A DNA stretch of 64,000 nt, from positions 118,388 to 182,387 of the forward strand of contig CACDRY010000002.1 in the NCBI GenBank assembly GCA_902555275.1, read 5' to 3'. The stretch is from an uncultured Pelagibacteraceae bacterium. Lineage in GTDB: Bacteria > Pseudomonadota > Alphaproteobacteria > Pelagibacterales > Pelagibacteraceae. Shown here one piece after another: positions 43,063-52,392 of the stretch. Position numbers and translations under genes: made by a program. A model generated the notes under the pieces. The model did not search any database. It saw nothing but the letters and a program-made list of their open reading frames with translations, and had not been told where the DNA came from. Every line of letters begins with the position of its first letter. Position 1 is the stretch's first letter.

Positions 43063-44049
43063 TTATTTGATAGTATTAAGTATTTTCTTTGTAAACGAAG
43101 GTAAAGTCCAATTGCTTAAATCTTTAACATTAATAAAAAATCCATCCCTCTTTTCTGGTAAATTATTTTTCATATTAATTGCAATTTTCATATTCATATT
43201 TGACATTTTTATATTGATCCTTTTTCCTAAATGATTTTTAAATTTTGTCTTAGGTATCTCATTCATGGGGAATATAGGCATATCTTTTAAAAAGTTAAAT
43301 TTTCTGTTTTTTAAAAGATAGTAATTATTCTGCTTATTTTGAAAAATATTTGCTTCAAAAAACTTTTGTTTATTAAATTTATTTATTTTAATTATTTCAA
43401 AGTCATTTTTTTTAAAGGATTTGCAATTTGTTGAGATAGGACATTGATAACAAAGTGGGTTGGATGGTTTACAGATTAATGCACCTATTTCCATTATAGC
43501 TTGAGCATAATCACTAGCTCTCATTGTTCCTCCAAAAAAAATTTTTTTTTGATGTAAATTTTCTTTAGAAATTTCTTTTTCTTTTTTTAAATAAAATACT
43601 CTTTTTAAAATTCTTTCAACATTTCCATCTAAAGGAATTATTTTTTTATTGAATGCAATTGCCATAATTGCATTAGATGTATAATCCCCTATTCCAGGTA
43701 GTGATTTTAAATCGTCCTCATTTTTTGGAAGCTGGCCCTTAAATTCATTTATAATTTGTTTTGCTGATTTTTTAAGATTTCTGGCTCTTGAATAATACCC
43801 TAATCCTTCCCAACATTTCATCAATTTAGCATCTCTAACTCTTGATAAACTTTTTAAATCTGGGATTTTAGAAATAAAATTTTCAAAATATGGTATTACA
43901 GTCTTCACTTGTGTTTGCTGCAACATAAATTCACTGACTAGCGTAAAATATTCTTTTTGAGTTCTAGAGACTTTTTTTCGCCAAGGAAGGTCTCTTTTAT
44001 TATTATCGTACCAATTCAAAATTTTATTTGGTATGTTTTGACTTGTCAT
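43063..44049 (-). CDS. mutY: A/G-specific adenine glycosylase (start likely MTSQNIPNKILNWYD at 44049)
   Basis: HhH LKSLPGIGDYTSNAIMAIAF..DGNVERIL, Fe-S cluster CKPSNPLCYQCPISTNC. Confidence 0.95.
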   Translation of the reverse strand: MTSQNIPNKILNWYDNNKRDLPWRKKVSRTQKEYFTLVSEFMLQQTQVKTVIPYFENFISKIPDLKSLSRVRDAKLMKCWEGLGYYSRARNLKKSAKQIINEFKGQLPKNEDDLKSLPGIGDYTSNAIMAIAFNKKIIPLDGNVERILKRVFYLKKEKEISKENLHQKKIFFGGTMRASDYAQAIMEIGALICKPSNPLCYQCPISTNCKSFKKNDFEIIKINKFNKQKFFEANIFQNKQNNYYLLKNRKFNFLKDMPIFPMNEIPKTKFKNHLGKRINIKMSNMNMKIAINMKNNLPEKRDGFFINVKDLSNWTLPSFTKKILNTIK

Positions 44050-44529
44050 ATGAATTTTAAATATAATACTAAGCAGAGAACTAAATCTGTTCAAGGACTA
44101 AGATCTTTTAAAGATACTTTGCCCCAAGAAGCCAAAAGGATATTGAATAAAAAAGGTCAAATTTATTCAAATACTTTGGATAATTGGAAATTTCTTGTTG
44201 GCAAAGAATTATTTAATGTATCCTACCCAAGATCATATAAAAATTCTAAATTAAATGGGAGCTGTTTAAATATAATGGTAAAAAGAGGAAATGAAGTAGA
44301 TTTAGAATACTCTAAGAAAGAAATAATAAAAAAAATTAATATATTTTTTGGTTATAATGTACTCGATGATATTAAGTTAAAAACTTTTGAGGGAGAGTTT
44401 GAAAAAATTAAAGAAAACAAAATAAATAATGCGACAAAAAGCAAAAATATTAAGCAGATAACCAATATTAAGAATGATAAAATCAAAAAATCTTTGTTAG
44501 AATTAAATAAAATATTTAAATCAAGATGA
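44050..44529 (+). CDS. DUF721/DciA-like protein (start likely 44050)
   Basis: RILNKKGQIYSNTLDNWKFLVGKELFNVSYPRSYK typical of DUF721; mutY-DUF721-DsbA-smc neighbourhood. Confidence 0.75.
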   Translation: MNFKYNTKQRTKSVQGLRSFKDTLPQEAKRILNKKGQIYSNTLDNWKFLVGKELFNVSYPRSYKNSKLNGSCLNIMVKRGNEVDLEYSKKEIIKKINIFFGYNVLDDIKLKTFEGEFEKIKENKINNATKSKNIKQITNIKNDKIKKSLLELNKIFKSR

Positions 44530-45107
44530 AAAAAATACTAATACAGACAATTATAATTTCATTATTTTTTCTAATACATAATGCTAAAGCAAATATTAAA
44601 TCGATTACTGAAGGCAATGTCGATGCAAAAGTAAAACTTATAGTTTTTGAATCTTTAACATGTAGTCATTGTGCAGATTTCCATAAAAATGTTTACCCGA
44701 GCTTAAAAACTGATTTTATAGATAAAGGTTTAATTTTAATCGAATTTAGAAATTTTCCATTAGATATGGCTGCATTTAATGCATCAAAAATAGCTCATTG
44801 TAAGAACGATGGAAATTCAGAAATACTTCATCATTTATATAAAAATCAAAGTAGCTGGGTAAGAGGAAGCACTATTGAAGATCTCAACAAAAATCTAAAG
44901 AAGGTAATTCAAGAATCAAATTTTAAATTAGATTTTAATAAATGTATAGCAGACTCAAAAATTGAAGATTTTATTTTAGAAGACCGAATCAACGGAGCTA
45001 AAAACTACAAAATAGAGGCAACACCAACACTTATAATCAATGGTGAAAAGTTCGAAAATACATCCAACTATAAAAAATTAAAAAAATATATAGAAAAACT
45101 GATATAA
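44526..45107 (+). CDS. DsbA-like thioredoxin-fold protein, exported
   Basis: Signal peptide, CSHC active site, cis-Pro motif ATPTLIING. Confidence 0.88.
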   Translation: MKKILIQTIIISLFFLIHNAKANIKSITEGNVDAKVKLIVFESLTCSHCADFHKNVYPSLKTDFIDKGLILIEFRNFPLDMAAFNASKIAHCKNDGNSEILHHLYKNQSSWVRGSTIEDLNKNLKKVIQESNFKLDFNKCIADSKIEDFILEDRINGAKNYKIEATPTLIINGEKFENTSNYKKLKKYIEKLI

Positions 45108-45115
45108 GTCATTGA

Positions 45116-47689
45116 ATGGAGTTTAAAAAAATCCAATTAAATGGCTTTAAGTCTTTTGCAGAGAAAACTAACTTTTTAATTGAAAAAGGCCTTACAGGAA
45201 TTGTTGGGCCTAACGGTTGTGGCAAGTCAAACATAGTTGAATCTCTTAGATGGTGCATGGGAGAAACTTCAGCGAAAAGTATGAGGGGTTCTGGAATGGA
45301 GGATGTAATATTTTCAGGTACATCAAATAAACCATCAAAAAATATTGCTGAAGTAGTTTTAAGTTTAAACAATGATAACAAAGATGGACCACACCAATAC
45401 AATGATCTAGAAGAAATAGAAATTCGTAGAAAGATTGAGAAAGATAAAGGATCAAAGTTTTACATAAACAACAAAGAAGTTAGAGCTAAAGATGCGCAAA
45501 TGTTTTTTGCAGATTTGTCAACAGGGGCTCATTCACCATCATTGATCAGTCAAGGCAGGATCGGGGCATTAGTTACAGCAAAACCATCTGATAGAAGAGC
45601 TATACTTGAAGAAGCTGCTGGAATAGCTGGTCTGCATGTTAGAAGGCATGAAGCAGAAATTAGATTAGGAGCAGCAGAAAATAATTTAAAGAGAGCTGAC
45701 GAACTTAGAAGACAACAAGAAAAACAATTAGCAAATTTAGAAAAACAAGCTGAGGAAGCTGCAAAGTATAAATTAATTTCCGAAGAAATAAAAAAAGTTG
45801 AAGCTGGGCTTTATTATTTAAGACTTCTAGAAATTGATAAAGAAATCACCTTAGAAAATGAAGTAAATGATGAGGCAGATGAAAAAGTAAAAGAATTTAA
45901 TAAACAAATTGAAGAATTAGAAACTAAAATTAAAAATGAACTTGAAAGAGTTGAGCCAATAAGACAAAAAAATATTGAAAATTTATCTAAGATTCAAAGG
46001 TTAAACCTTGAACTGAAAGCTTTAGATGAGGAAAGTACTAGAATAAATGAGGAAATAGATACAATTAAAAGTTCTATAAAAGTTATAGATGAAGATATAG
46101 ATAGAGAAAAAAGCATAGTAATTGACGCAAATTCTAACGAAAAAAGATTAAAAGAGGAGAGAAATAACTTAATTGATACAGACTCAAAATATTATGAAAC
46201 AGAAAAACTTTCCAATCAAGATCTAGAAAACTCTAAATCAAAATTAAAAAGTGAACAAGATAGAATGGATGAATTATTAGAGAGTTTTAGCGCTGAATCT
46301 TTACAAAAAAATAATGAAATTGTTAACAACATAAAAAGTAAAATCGAAGAAGTTAAAAAACTAATTTCAGAAAATAGAAACCATCAGACAATAAAAATTT
46401 TAGATGAATGTATAATTGACTTGTCATATTTAATTATGAAAGTTAAAGAAGTTGAGAATGATGATGTGATTTCAACTCTAACATCAAAAAGTGATCAAAT
46501 AAAAAAATTACAGGACGATTATGCTGAAACTTACAGTAAAAATCAAAACATAAAAAATGAGTCTGTCAAAAGAAAAGAGAGAATAAGTATAATTGATCAA
46601 GAATTTGAGAGCTGGCAAAATCTTTTAACTAATTCTGAAAAGATGGTTAATGAGCTCAACACAAGAAAAAATAACCTTGTAGAAAAATTGAATGCTCTGG
46701 AAAAACAACCTCAGTCTCAAGCAGAAAAAAAAGGGAAAATTTCTGAAAACTTAAGGATTTCAGAAAATGAAAAAAATGAGAATGAAATTTTAGTTGAAAA
46801 AATTGATAATAATATTACAGAAATTAGAAGCCAATTAAACAACACAAAAGAAAATTCAATTGAAATTAGAGAAAAGAAAGCAAGTTCTGGAGCAACGATT
46901 GAAGGTTTAAATAAAAGAAGAAATGACCTTTTAGAAAGAGTTATGACAGAGTTAAATGTTAAAGAAGATAATATGCTTAATTATTCAAATCTTGAAAAAC
47001 ATGCTGAATTTCCTGACTTAGTTACTCAAGAAGAGTTGCTAGATGAAAAAAAGAGGGAAAGAGAAAAGCTTGGATCAGTTAACTTAAGAGCAGATGATGA
47101 AACTGAAAAATATAAAACTGACATAAAAAAAATGGAACAAGATAGACAAGATCTTGTTACAGCAATATTAAAATTAAAGGAGAGCATAACTGAACTTAAT
47201 CAAAAAGGTCGAGAAAGATTATTGGACGCTTTTGAGAGAGTGAGTAGAAAATTTAATGAGGTTTACACAAAATTATTTAATGGAGGTAGCGCTAAATTAG
47301 AACTAGTAGACTCTGATGATCCACTAGATGCTGGTTTAGAGATGCTAGTAAGTCCTCCAGGAAAAAGACTTCAGTCGATTACTCTGCTTTCAGGTGGTGA
47401 GCAGGCTTTGACAGCATTATCACTTATATTTGCAGTATTTCTTACTAACCCATCCCCTATTTGTGTTTTAGATGAAGTAGACGCTCCACTAGATGATGCC
47501 AATGTAACAAGATTTTGCAATCTATTAAATGAACTGACAAAGATTACTTCTACAAGATTTATAATAGTGACCCACCATGCGTTAACTATGTCAAAAATGG
47601 ATAGATTATACGGGGTTACAATGCCAGAGAAAGGAATAAGTCAACTAGTTGCTGTTGATCTTCAAAAAGCTGAGAGCATGGTAGCTTAG
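45116..47689 (+). CDS. smc: Chromosome segregation SMC-family ATPase, short form (857 aa)
   Basis: Walker A GPNGCGKSNIVESLRWCMGE, signature LLSGGEQALTALSL, Walker B CVLDEVDAPLDDANV; coiled coil between. Confidence 0.93.
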   Translation: MEFKKIQLNGFKSFAEKTNFLIEKGLTGIVGPNGCGKSNIVESLRWCMGETSAKSMRGSGMEDVIFSGTSNKPSKNIAEVVLSLNNDNKDGPHQYNDLEEIEIRRKIEKDKGSKFYINNKEVRAKDAQMFFADLSTGAHSPSLISQGRIGALVTAKPSDRRAILEEAAGIAGLHVRRHEAEIRLGAAENNLKRADELRRQQEKQLANLEKQAEEAAKYKLISEEIKKVEAGLYYLRLLEIDKEITLENEVNDEADEKVKEFNKQIEELETKIKNELERVEPIRQKNIENLSKIQRLNLELKALDEESTRINEEIDTIKSSIKVIDEDIDREKSIVIDANSNEKRLKEERNNLIDTDSKYYETEKLSNQDLENSKSKLKSEQDRMDELLESFSAESLQKNNEIVNNIKSKIEEVKKLISENRNHQTIKILDECIIDLSYLIMKVKEVENDDVISTLTSKSDQIKKLQDDYAETYSKNQNIKNESVKRKERISIIDQEFESWQNLLTNSEKMVNELNTRKNNLVEKLNALEKQPQSQAEKKGKISENLRISENEKNENEILVEKIDNNITEIRSQLNNTKENSIEIREKKASSGATIEGLNKRRNDLLERVMTELNVKEDNMLNYSNLEKHAEFPDLVTQEELLDEKKREREKLGSVNLRADDETEKYKTDIKKMEQDRQDLVTAILKLKESITELNQKGRERLLDAFERVSRKFNEVYTKLFNGGSAKLELVDSDDPLDAGLEMLVSPPGKRLQSITLLSGGEQALTALSLIFAVFLTNPSPICVLDEVDAPLDDANVTRFCNLLNELTKITSTRFIIVTHHALTMSKMDRLYGVTMPEKGISQLVAVDLQKAESMVA

Positions 47690-47693
47690 GCTA

Positions 47694-47969
47694 ATGGAAG
47701 AGGAAGATTTTAAAACTCGCCTTAAAAGTGCAAAAAATAAAGCAAAATCCAAATATTCTGAGAGCAAAGAACCCTCAACATCAGGGATGGGTCATGCTTT
47801 TAAAATGAGTACAGAATTAGTTGCTGCAGTGGCTGTTGGGACAATTATTGGGTTTATTTTAGACAATTGGTTTGGTACTAAGCCATGGTTAATTTTAATA
47901 TTTTTTTTTGTAGGAGTAATTGCAGGAATAACGAATGTAATTAAATCAGCAAAAAAAATGCAAAAATAA
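47694..47969 (+). CDS. atpI: ATP synthase accessory protein AtpI
   Basis: Two-TM protein, GTIIGFILDNWFGTKPWLILIFFFVGVIAGITNV; precedes atpB. Confidence 0.88.
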   Translation: MEEEDFKTRLKSAKNKAKSKYSESKEPSTSGMGHAFKMSTELVAAVAVGTIIGFILDNWFGTKPWLILIFFFVGVIAGITNVIKSAKKMQK

Positions 47970-47982
47970 ATAAGAGAATATA

Positions 47983-48717
47983 ATGGCATCAAATCCAATG
48001 TACCAATTCAATGTTTATCGGATTGGTCCGGAAATAAAGCTAGGCGCAGTTGACATTTCTTTCACTAATGCAAGCTTGTTTATGGTCATTAGTTCTTTAG
48101 CTATATTGATAATTTTTAATCTTGGAGCAAAGAAAAAAACTCTAATACCTGATAAAATTCAATTACTGTCAGAATTAAGTTATTCCTTTGTAGCCAAAAT
48201 GATTAGTGACACAGCAGGATCAAAAGCAAAACCGTACTTTTCATTTATTTTTTCACTTTTTATGTTTGTACTTTTTTGTAACATGTTCGGAATGATACCT
48301 TACGCATTTACAGTGACTAGCCACATTATAGTTACATTTGTGTTGGCAGCATTTATTTTTATTGGAGTTACAATAATTGGGTTCATGAAACATGGGTTCG
48401 GATATTTAAAATTGTTTGTACCAAGTGGAGTTCCAATGGTTTTGCTTCCATTAATAGTAGTTATTGAAATTATATCGTATTTAAGTAGACCAATTAGTTT
48501 ATCTGTAAGATTGTTTGCTAATATGATGGCTGGTCACACAATGATGAAGGTATTTGGAGGCTTTGTTATAAGCTTAGGAATTGTAGGTGGATGGCTTCCA
48601 CTTAGTTTTTCGGTTGCACTTACGGGTTTGGAGATACTAGTTGCTTTTCTTCAAGCATATGTATTTGCAATTTTAACATGCATTTATTTAAATGATGCAT
48701 TAAATCTACACCATTAA
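47983..48717 (+). CDS. atpB: F0 ATP synthase subunit a
   Basis: SLSVRLFANMMAGH, ALTGLEILVAFLQAYVFAILTCIYLND. Confidence 0.97.
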   Translation: MASNPMYQFNVYRIGPEIKLGAVDISFTNASLFMVISSLAILIIFNLGAKKKTLIPDKIQLLSELSYSFVAKMISDTAGSKAKPYFSFIFSLFMFVLFCNMFGMIPYAFTVTSHIIVTFVLAAFIFIGVTIIGFMKHGFGYLKLFVPSGVPMVLLPLIVVIEIISYLSRPISLSVRLFANMMAGHTMMKVFGGFVISLGIVGGWLPLSFSVALTGLEILVAFLQAYVFAILTCIYLNDALNLHH

Positions 48718-48733
48718 TAAAAAAGGAGGAAAA

Positions 48734-48961
48734 ATGGAATTAGAAGCAGCAAAAATGATAGGAGCAGGATTAGCAGCTATCGCACTAGCGGGTGCGGGAG
48801 TTGGTATAGGAATTATCTTTGGTAATTACTTATCTGGTGCTATGAGAAATCCATCAGCAGCTCAAAAACAATTCCCTAATTTGTTATTAGGATTTGCTTT
48901 AGCTGAAGCAACAGGGTTGTTTGGACTGGTAGTTGCGTTGATTATTTTATTTGCATTTTAG
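48734..48961 (+). CDS. atpE: F0 ATP synthase subunit c
   Basis: 75 aa, GAGVGIGIIFGNYLSGAMRNPSA, FALAEATGLFGLVVALIILF. Confidence 0.97.
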   Translation: MELEAAKMIGAGLAAIALAGAGVGIGIIFGNYLSGAMRNPSAAQKQFPNLLLGFALAEATGLFGLVVALIILFAF

Positions 48962-48964
48962 TTA

Positions 48965-49552
48965 ATGTTAAAAAAAATAGTTATTTTATTATTCGTTACA
49001 TGCTTTGCATGTTTTAATACAGTATTTGCCGCTGAAAGTGGTGGTATGCCTCAACTTAATCCAGAGTTTTGGATTTCTCAAATCTTCTGGCTTATCATCA
49101 CGTTTGGAATACTTTTTATTGTTTTGACGAAGGTTATATTGCCTAAGATTAGCAATAACTTGGAAACAAGAAAATCTCAAATACTTGAAAATATTGAAAC
49201 AGCAGATAAGCAAAAAGTGGAAAGTCAAAAAAAAATTGACGAATATGAAAAGATTATTTTAGACAGCAAACTTAAAGCTAAAAGTTACTTTAATGAAGCT
49301 AGAGAAAAGATTTTGGATGATATTAATAAAAAAAGATCTGCATTAGAGAAAGATCTTGATGAAGAAATAAGTGAAGTAGAAAAGGAATTGTCTGATCTAA
49401 AGAATAAATCAGGAGAAAAAATAAATAAAATAGCAGCTGAAACATCAGCAGAGTTAATAAAAGAGTTAATTGGTGAAGAAGTAAATAGTAGCAGCATAGC
49501 AGCAATTGTGGAAGACCAATCAAAAATAAACAGAGAGAGAAAAGATGTTTGA
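48965..49552 (+). CDS. F0 ATP synthase subunit b'
   Basis: N-terminal membrane segment followed by charged coiled coil; order atpE-b'-b. Confidence 0.9.
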   Translation: MLKKIVILLFVTCFACFNTVFAAESGGMPQLNPEFWISQIFWLIITFGILFIVLTKVILPKISNNLETRKSQILENIETADKQKVESQKKIDEYEKIILDSKLKAKSYFNEAREKILDDINKKRSALEKDLDEEISEVEKELSDLKNKSGEKINKIAAETSAELIKELIGEEVNSSSIAAIVEDQSKINRERKDV

Positions 49553-50039
49553 TGCAACTTTTTGGGTAGCAATATCGTTTTTTATTTTTATAGGTCTATT
49601 GGTATATTTTAAAATACCTCAGAATATAAACGAACTCCTAACAAAAATAATAGGAGATATAAAAAAAGAAATCGATGAAAGTGAAAAGTTAAGAGTTGAG
49701 TCAAAAAAACTTTTAGATGAAGCTCAGGCTAAACTTAATTCAGTTGAAGGGGAGTCAAAAAAGATCCTTGATCAAGCTAAAGCTGAGTCTGAACAACTTG
49801 TTATAAACATGAATGAAAAATTTCATAAATCTTCTGAAATAAAGAAGAATTTAACTCAAACAAAAATTAATCAGATGAAAGAGAGAGCAATTAAAGAAAT
49901 CAAAGACACTTCTGTCAAAATTGCACTGGAGTCAGTGAAAAAAATTATAACAACTACAGTTGATAAATCTAAATTAGATAATCTGTTTGAAAAAAATCTT
50001 GAAGAAGCAAAGACTCAATTAAAAAAAATTAATTCATAA
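49545..50039 (+). CDS. atpF: F0 ATP synthase subunit b
   Basis: MFDATFWVAISFFIFIGLLVYFKIPQ TM segment plus coiled coil. Confidence 0.9.
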   Translation: MFDATFWVAISFFIFIGLLVYFKIPQNINELLTKIIGDIKKEIDESEKLRVESKKLLDEAQAKLNSVEGESKKILDQAKAESEQLVINMNEKFHKSSEIKKNLTQTKINQMKERAIKEIKDTSVKIALESVKKIITTTVDKSKLDNLFEKNLEEAKTQLKKINS

Positions 50040-50083
50040 CTAAATTACGTTACATTTTCTTAAAATAATATAAAATCCAAATT

Positions 50084-51541
50084 ATGAATTCGATAGTAAT
50101 AGGATCAGGTTTTGGGGGTATGGCTGCAGCATTAAGGTTAAAAGCTAAAGGCCATAATGTAACCTTGATTGAAAAACATGAAGATTTAGGTGGACGAGCA
50201 AGAGTTTTTAAAAAAAATGGATTTACATTTGATGGTGGTCCAACTGTGATAACAGCACCTTACTTGATTGATGAATTATTTAAGCTTTTTAACAAGAATT
50301 CAAAAGATTATTTAGAAATAAAATCTTTAAAAACCTGGTATCAATTTGTTTTTGAAGATGGTTTTAAGTTTGACTATTCTGGTAATGAAGAAGAAATGGT
50401 TAATCAAATAAAAAAGATTAACGAAAAAGATGTTAATGGATATAAAAATTTAGTTAATTTTACAAAAAAGATTTTTGATAAAGGTTTTACTGAACTATCA
50501 GATGTCCCATTTGATAAACCCTCTTTTATGTTAAAGCAGATACCCTCTTTATTTAATTTAAAGAGTTATAAATCTGTTTATGGTTTAGTTTCTTCTTACA
50601 TAGAAAATGAAAAATTAAGAAGATTACTTAGTATGCATCCACTATTAGTAGGTGGTAATCCGTTCACAACAACATCAATATATGGATTAATTTTATATTT
50701 AGAAAAAAAATGGGGAATTCATTATTCAATGGGTGGTACTGGTCAAATAATAAATGGCATGGAAAAACTAATGAATGAAGAAAATATAAAAATATTAAAA
50801 GGTTGCGAAGTAAATAAGATCATATCAAATAAAAATAGAATAACTGGGGTTGAACTTAACAATGGGGATAAAATAGAAGCAGATAATGTTATTTGTAACG
50901 CAGATCCACCTGCAGTTTACTCAAAATTAGCAAACACAAATATTAGTAATTCTATTTTTAATTGGAAAATGAAAAGAATGGAATATTCAATGGGCTTGTT
51001 TGTTTATTACTTTGGAACCAAAAAAGTTTACGACAATGTTGAACATCATACAATTAAATTTGGAGATAAGTACAAGGAACACTTGGACGATATTTTTAAT
51101 AATAAAAAATTAAATAACGATATTAGTTACTATTTACATAGACCAACAGCAACAGACAAATCGATGGCGCCTGATAATCATGATTGTTTTTATGTGTTGG
51201 TGCCAGTTCCTAATAACCAATCTGGTATAGACTGGTCTATTGAGGGAGATAAGATGAAAAACTTAGTTATTAAAAAAATGGAGGAAAGTTTACTACCTAA
51301 TCTAAGTGAAAATATTGTTGAGGATTTTTACTTAACTCCTGATTATTTTGAGAAAGAGTTAAATACAAAATATGGCTCAGGTTTTTCTATTCAACCAAAA
51401 TTTACTCAATCAGCTTATTTTAGATTTCATAATAAATCAGAGATTTTTGATGGTTTATATTTTGTTGGAGCAGGTACTCACCCTGGAGCAGGTGTGCCAG
51501 GAGTACTATCTTCAGCAAAAGTCTTAGACAAAATTTTGTAA
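50084..51541 (+). CDS. crtI: Phytoene desaturase
   Basis: VIGSGFGGMAAALRLKAKGHNVTLIEKHEDLGGRA, C-terminal YFVGAGTHPGAGVPGVLSSAK. Confidence 0.96.
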   Translation: MNSIVIGSGFGGMAAALRLKAKGHNVTLIEKHEDLGGRARVFKKNGFTFDGGPTVITAPYLIDELFKLFNKNSKDYLEIKSLKTWYQFVFEDGFKFDYSGNEEEMVNQIKKINEKDVNGYKNLVNFTKKIFDKGFTELSDVPFDKPSFMLKQIPSLFNLKSYKSVYGLVSSYIENEKLRRLLSMHPLLVGGNPFTTTSIYGLILYLEKKWGIHYSMGGTGQIINGMEKLMNEENIKILKGCEVNKIISNKNRITGVELNNGDKIEADNVICNADPPAVYSKLANTNISNSIFNWKMKRMEYSMGLFVYYFGTKKVYDNVEHHTIKFGDKYKEHLDDIFNNKKLNNDISYYLHRPTATDKSMAPDNHDCFYVLVPVPNNQSGIDWSIEGDKMKNLVIKKMEESLLPNLSENIVEDFYLTPDYFEKELNTKYGSGFSIQPKFTQSAYFRFHNKSEIFDGLYFVGAGTHPGAGVPGVLSSAKVLDKIL

Positions 51542-52392
51542 TGGAGAAAAAGAGTTTTCTATCAATATACGCAAAATCATTTAACTGGGCTGGTTTTTTT
51601 CTTCCAAAAGAAACTTATTTGAAATGTTCTAATTTATACGATTTTTGTAGAACTTTAGACAATATAGCAGACGACGAAGGTATAATTGATGATAAATTAA
51701 GAAGATTTTTAAACTTCAAAAATAATTTTATCAATAAAGAATTTCAGAACTATATAATTAAAAATATGTGGGTATTAATAGATGAATATAATATTTCCAC
51801 AAAAATTGTAGAGGACTTATTCGATGGTGTGGAGTCTGATATTCAAAATGAAATAAGATTAAATTCAAAAAAGGAATTATTAATTTATTCATACAGGGTA
51901 GCAGGAACTGTTGGATTAATGATGGCAAAAATTTTAAATGTCACTAACTCTGATTCTCTTAAATCGGCTATAGATTTGGGAATAGCTATGCAACTTACAA
52001 ATATTTCTAGAGATGTAATAGAAGACTCTAAAAATAAAAGGTTTTATATAAAACATAATTTTGAATCCATAAAAGAAACGTTGGCAACTGCAGATTTATT
52101 TTATGATAGTAGCTTTTCTTCAATAAAGGATATTCCATTAAGTCTTAGATTTTCAATCTTAGTTGCAAGAAGAGTTTATAGGCAAATAGGTAGAAATATT
52201 ATTAAAAAGCAAACAATTCAAAATTATAACCAATCGGGTAAAATTTTTGTTACTAATATCGGTAAGTTATTGCAAACATTATTATCTATATTTGACTTGC
52301 TAAAACTATCATTGATTAAAAAACATAATCACCTTAGAGATAAAGAACATGAATTAATTAATGAAGAAATAAATTTAAATGAAAGATTTTGA
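51541..52392 (+). CDS. crtB: Phytoene synthase
   Basis: YDFCRTLDNIADDE and TNISRDVIEDSKNKRFY motifs. Confidence 0.94.
   Translation: MEKKSFLSIYAKSFNWAGFFLPKETYLKCSNLYDFCRTLDNIADDEGIIDDKLRRFLNFKNNFINKEFQNYIIKNMWVLIDEYNISTKIVEDLFDGVESDIQNEIRLNSKKELLIYSYRVAGTVGLMMAKILNVTNSDSLKSAIDLGIAMQLTNISRDVIEDSKNKRFYIKHNFESIKETLATADLFYDSSFSSIKDIPLSLRFSILVARRVYRQIGRNIIKKQTIQNYNQSGKIFVTNIGKLLQTLLSIFDLLKLSLIKKHNHLRDKEHELINEEINLNERF

Noticed and set aside
49285-49572. Minus-strand ORFs opposite atpF'
   Set aside because: Antisense to the coiled-coil coding region; Ser/Leu/Phe-rich shadow frames.
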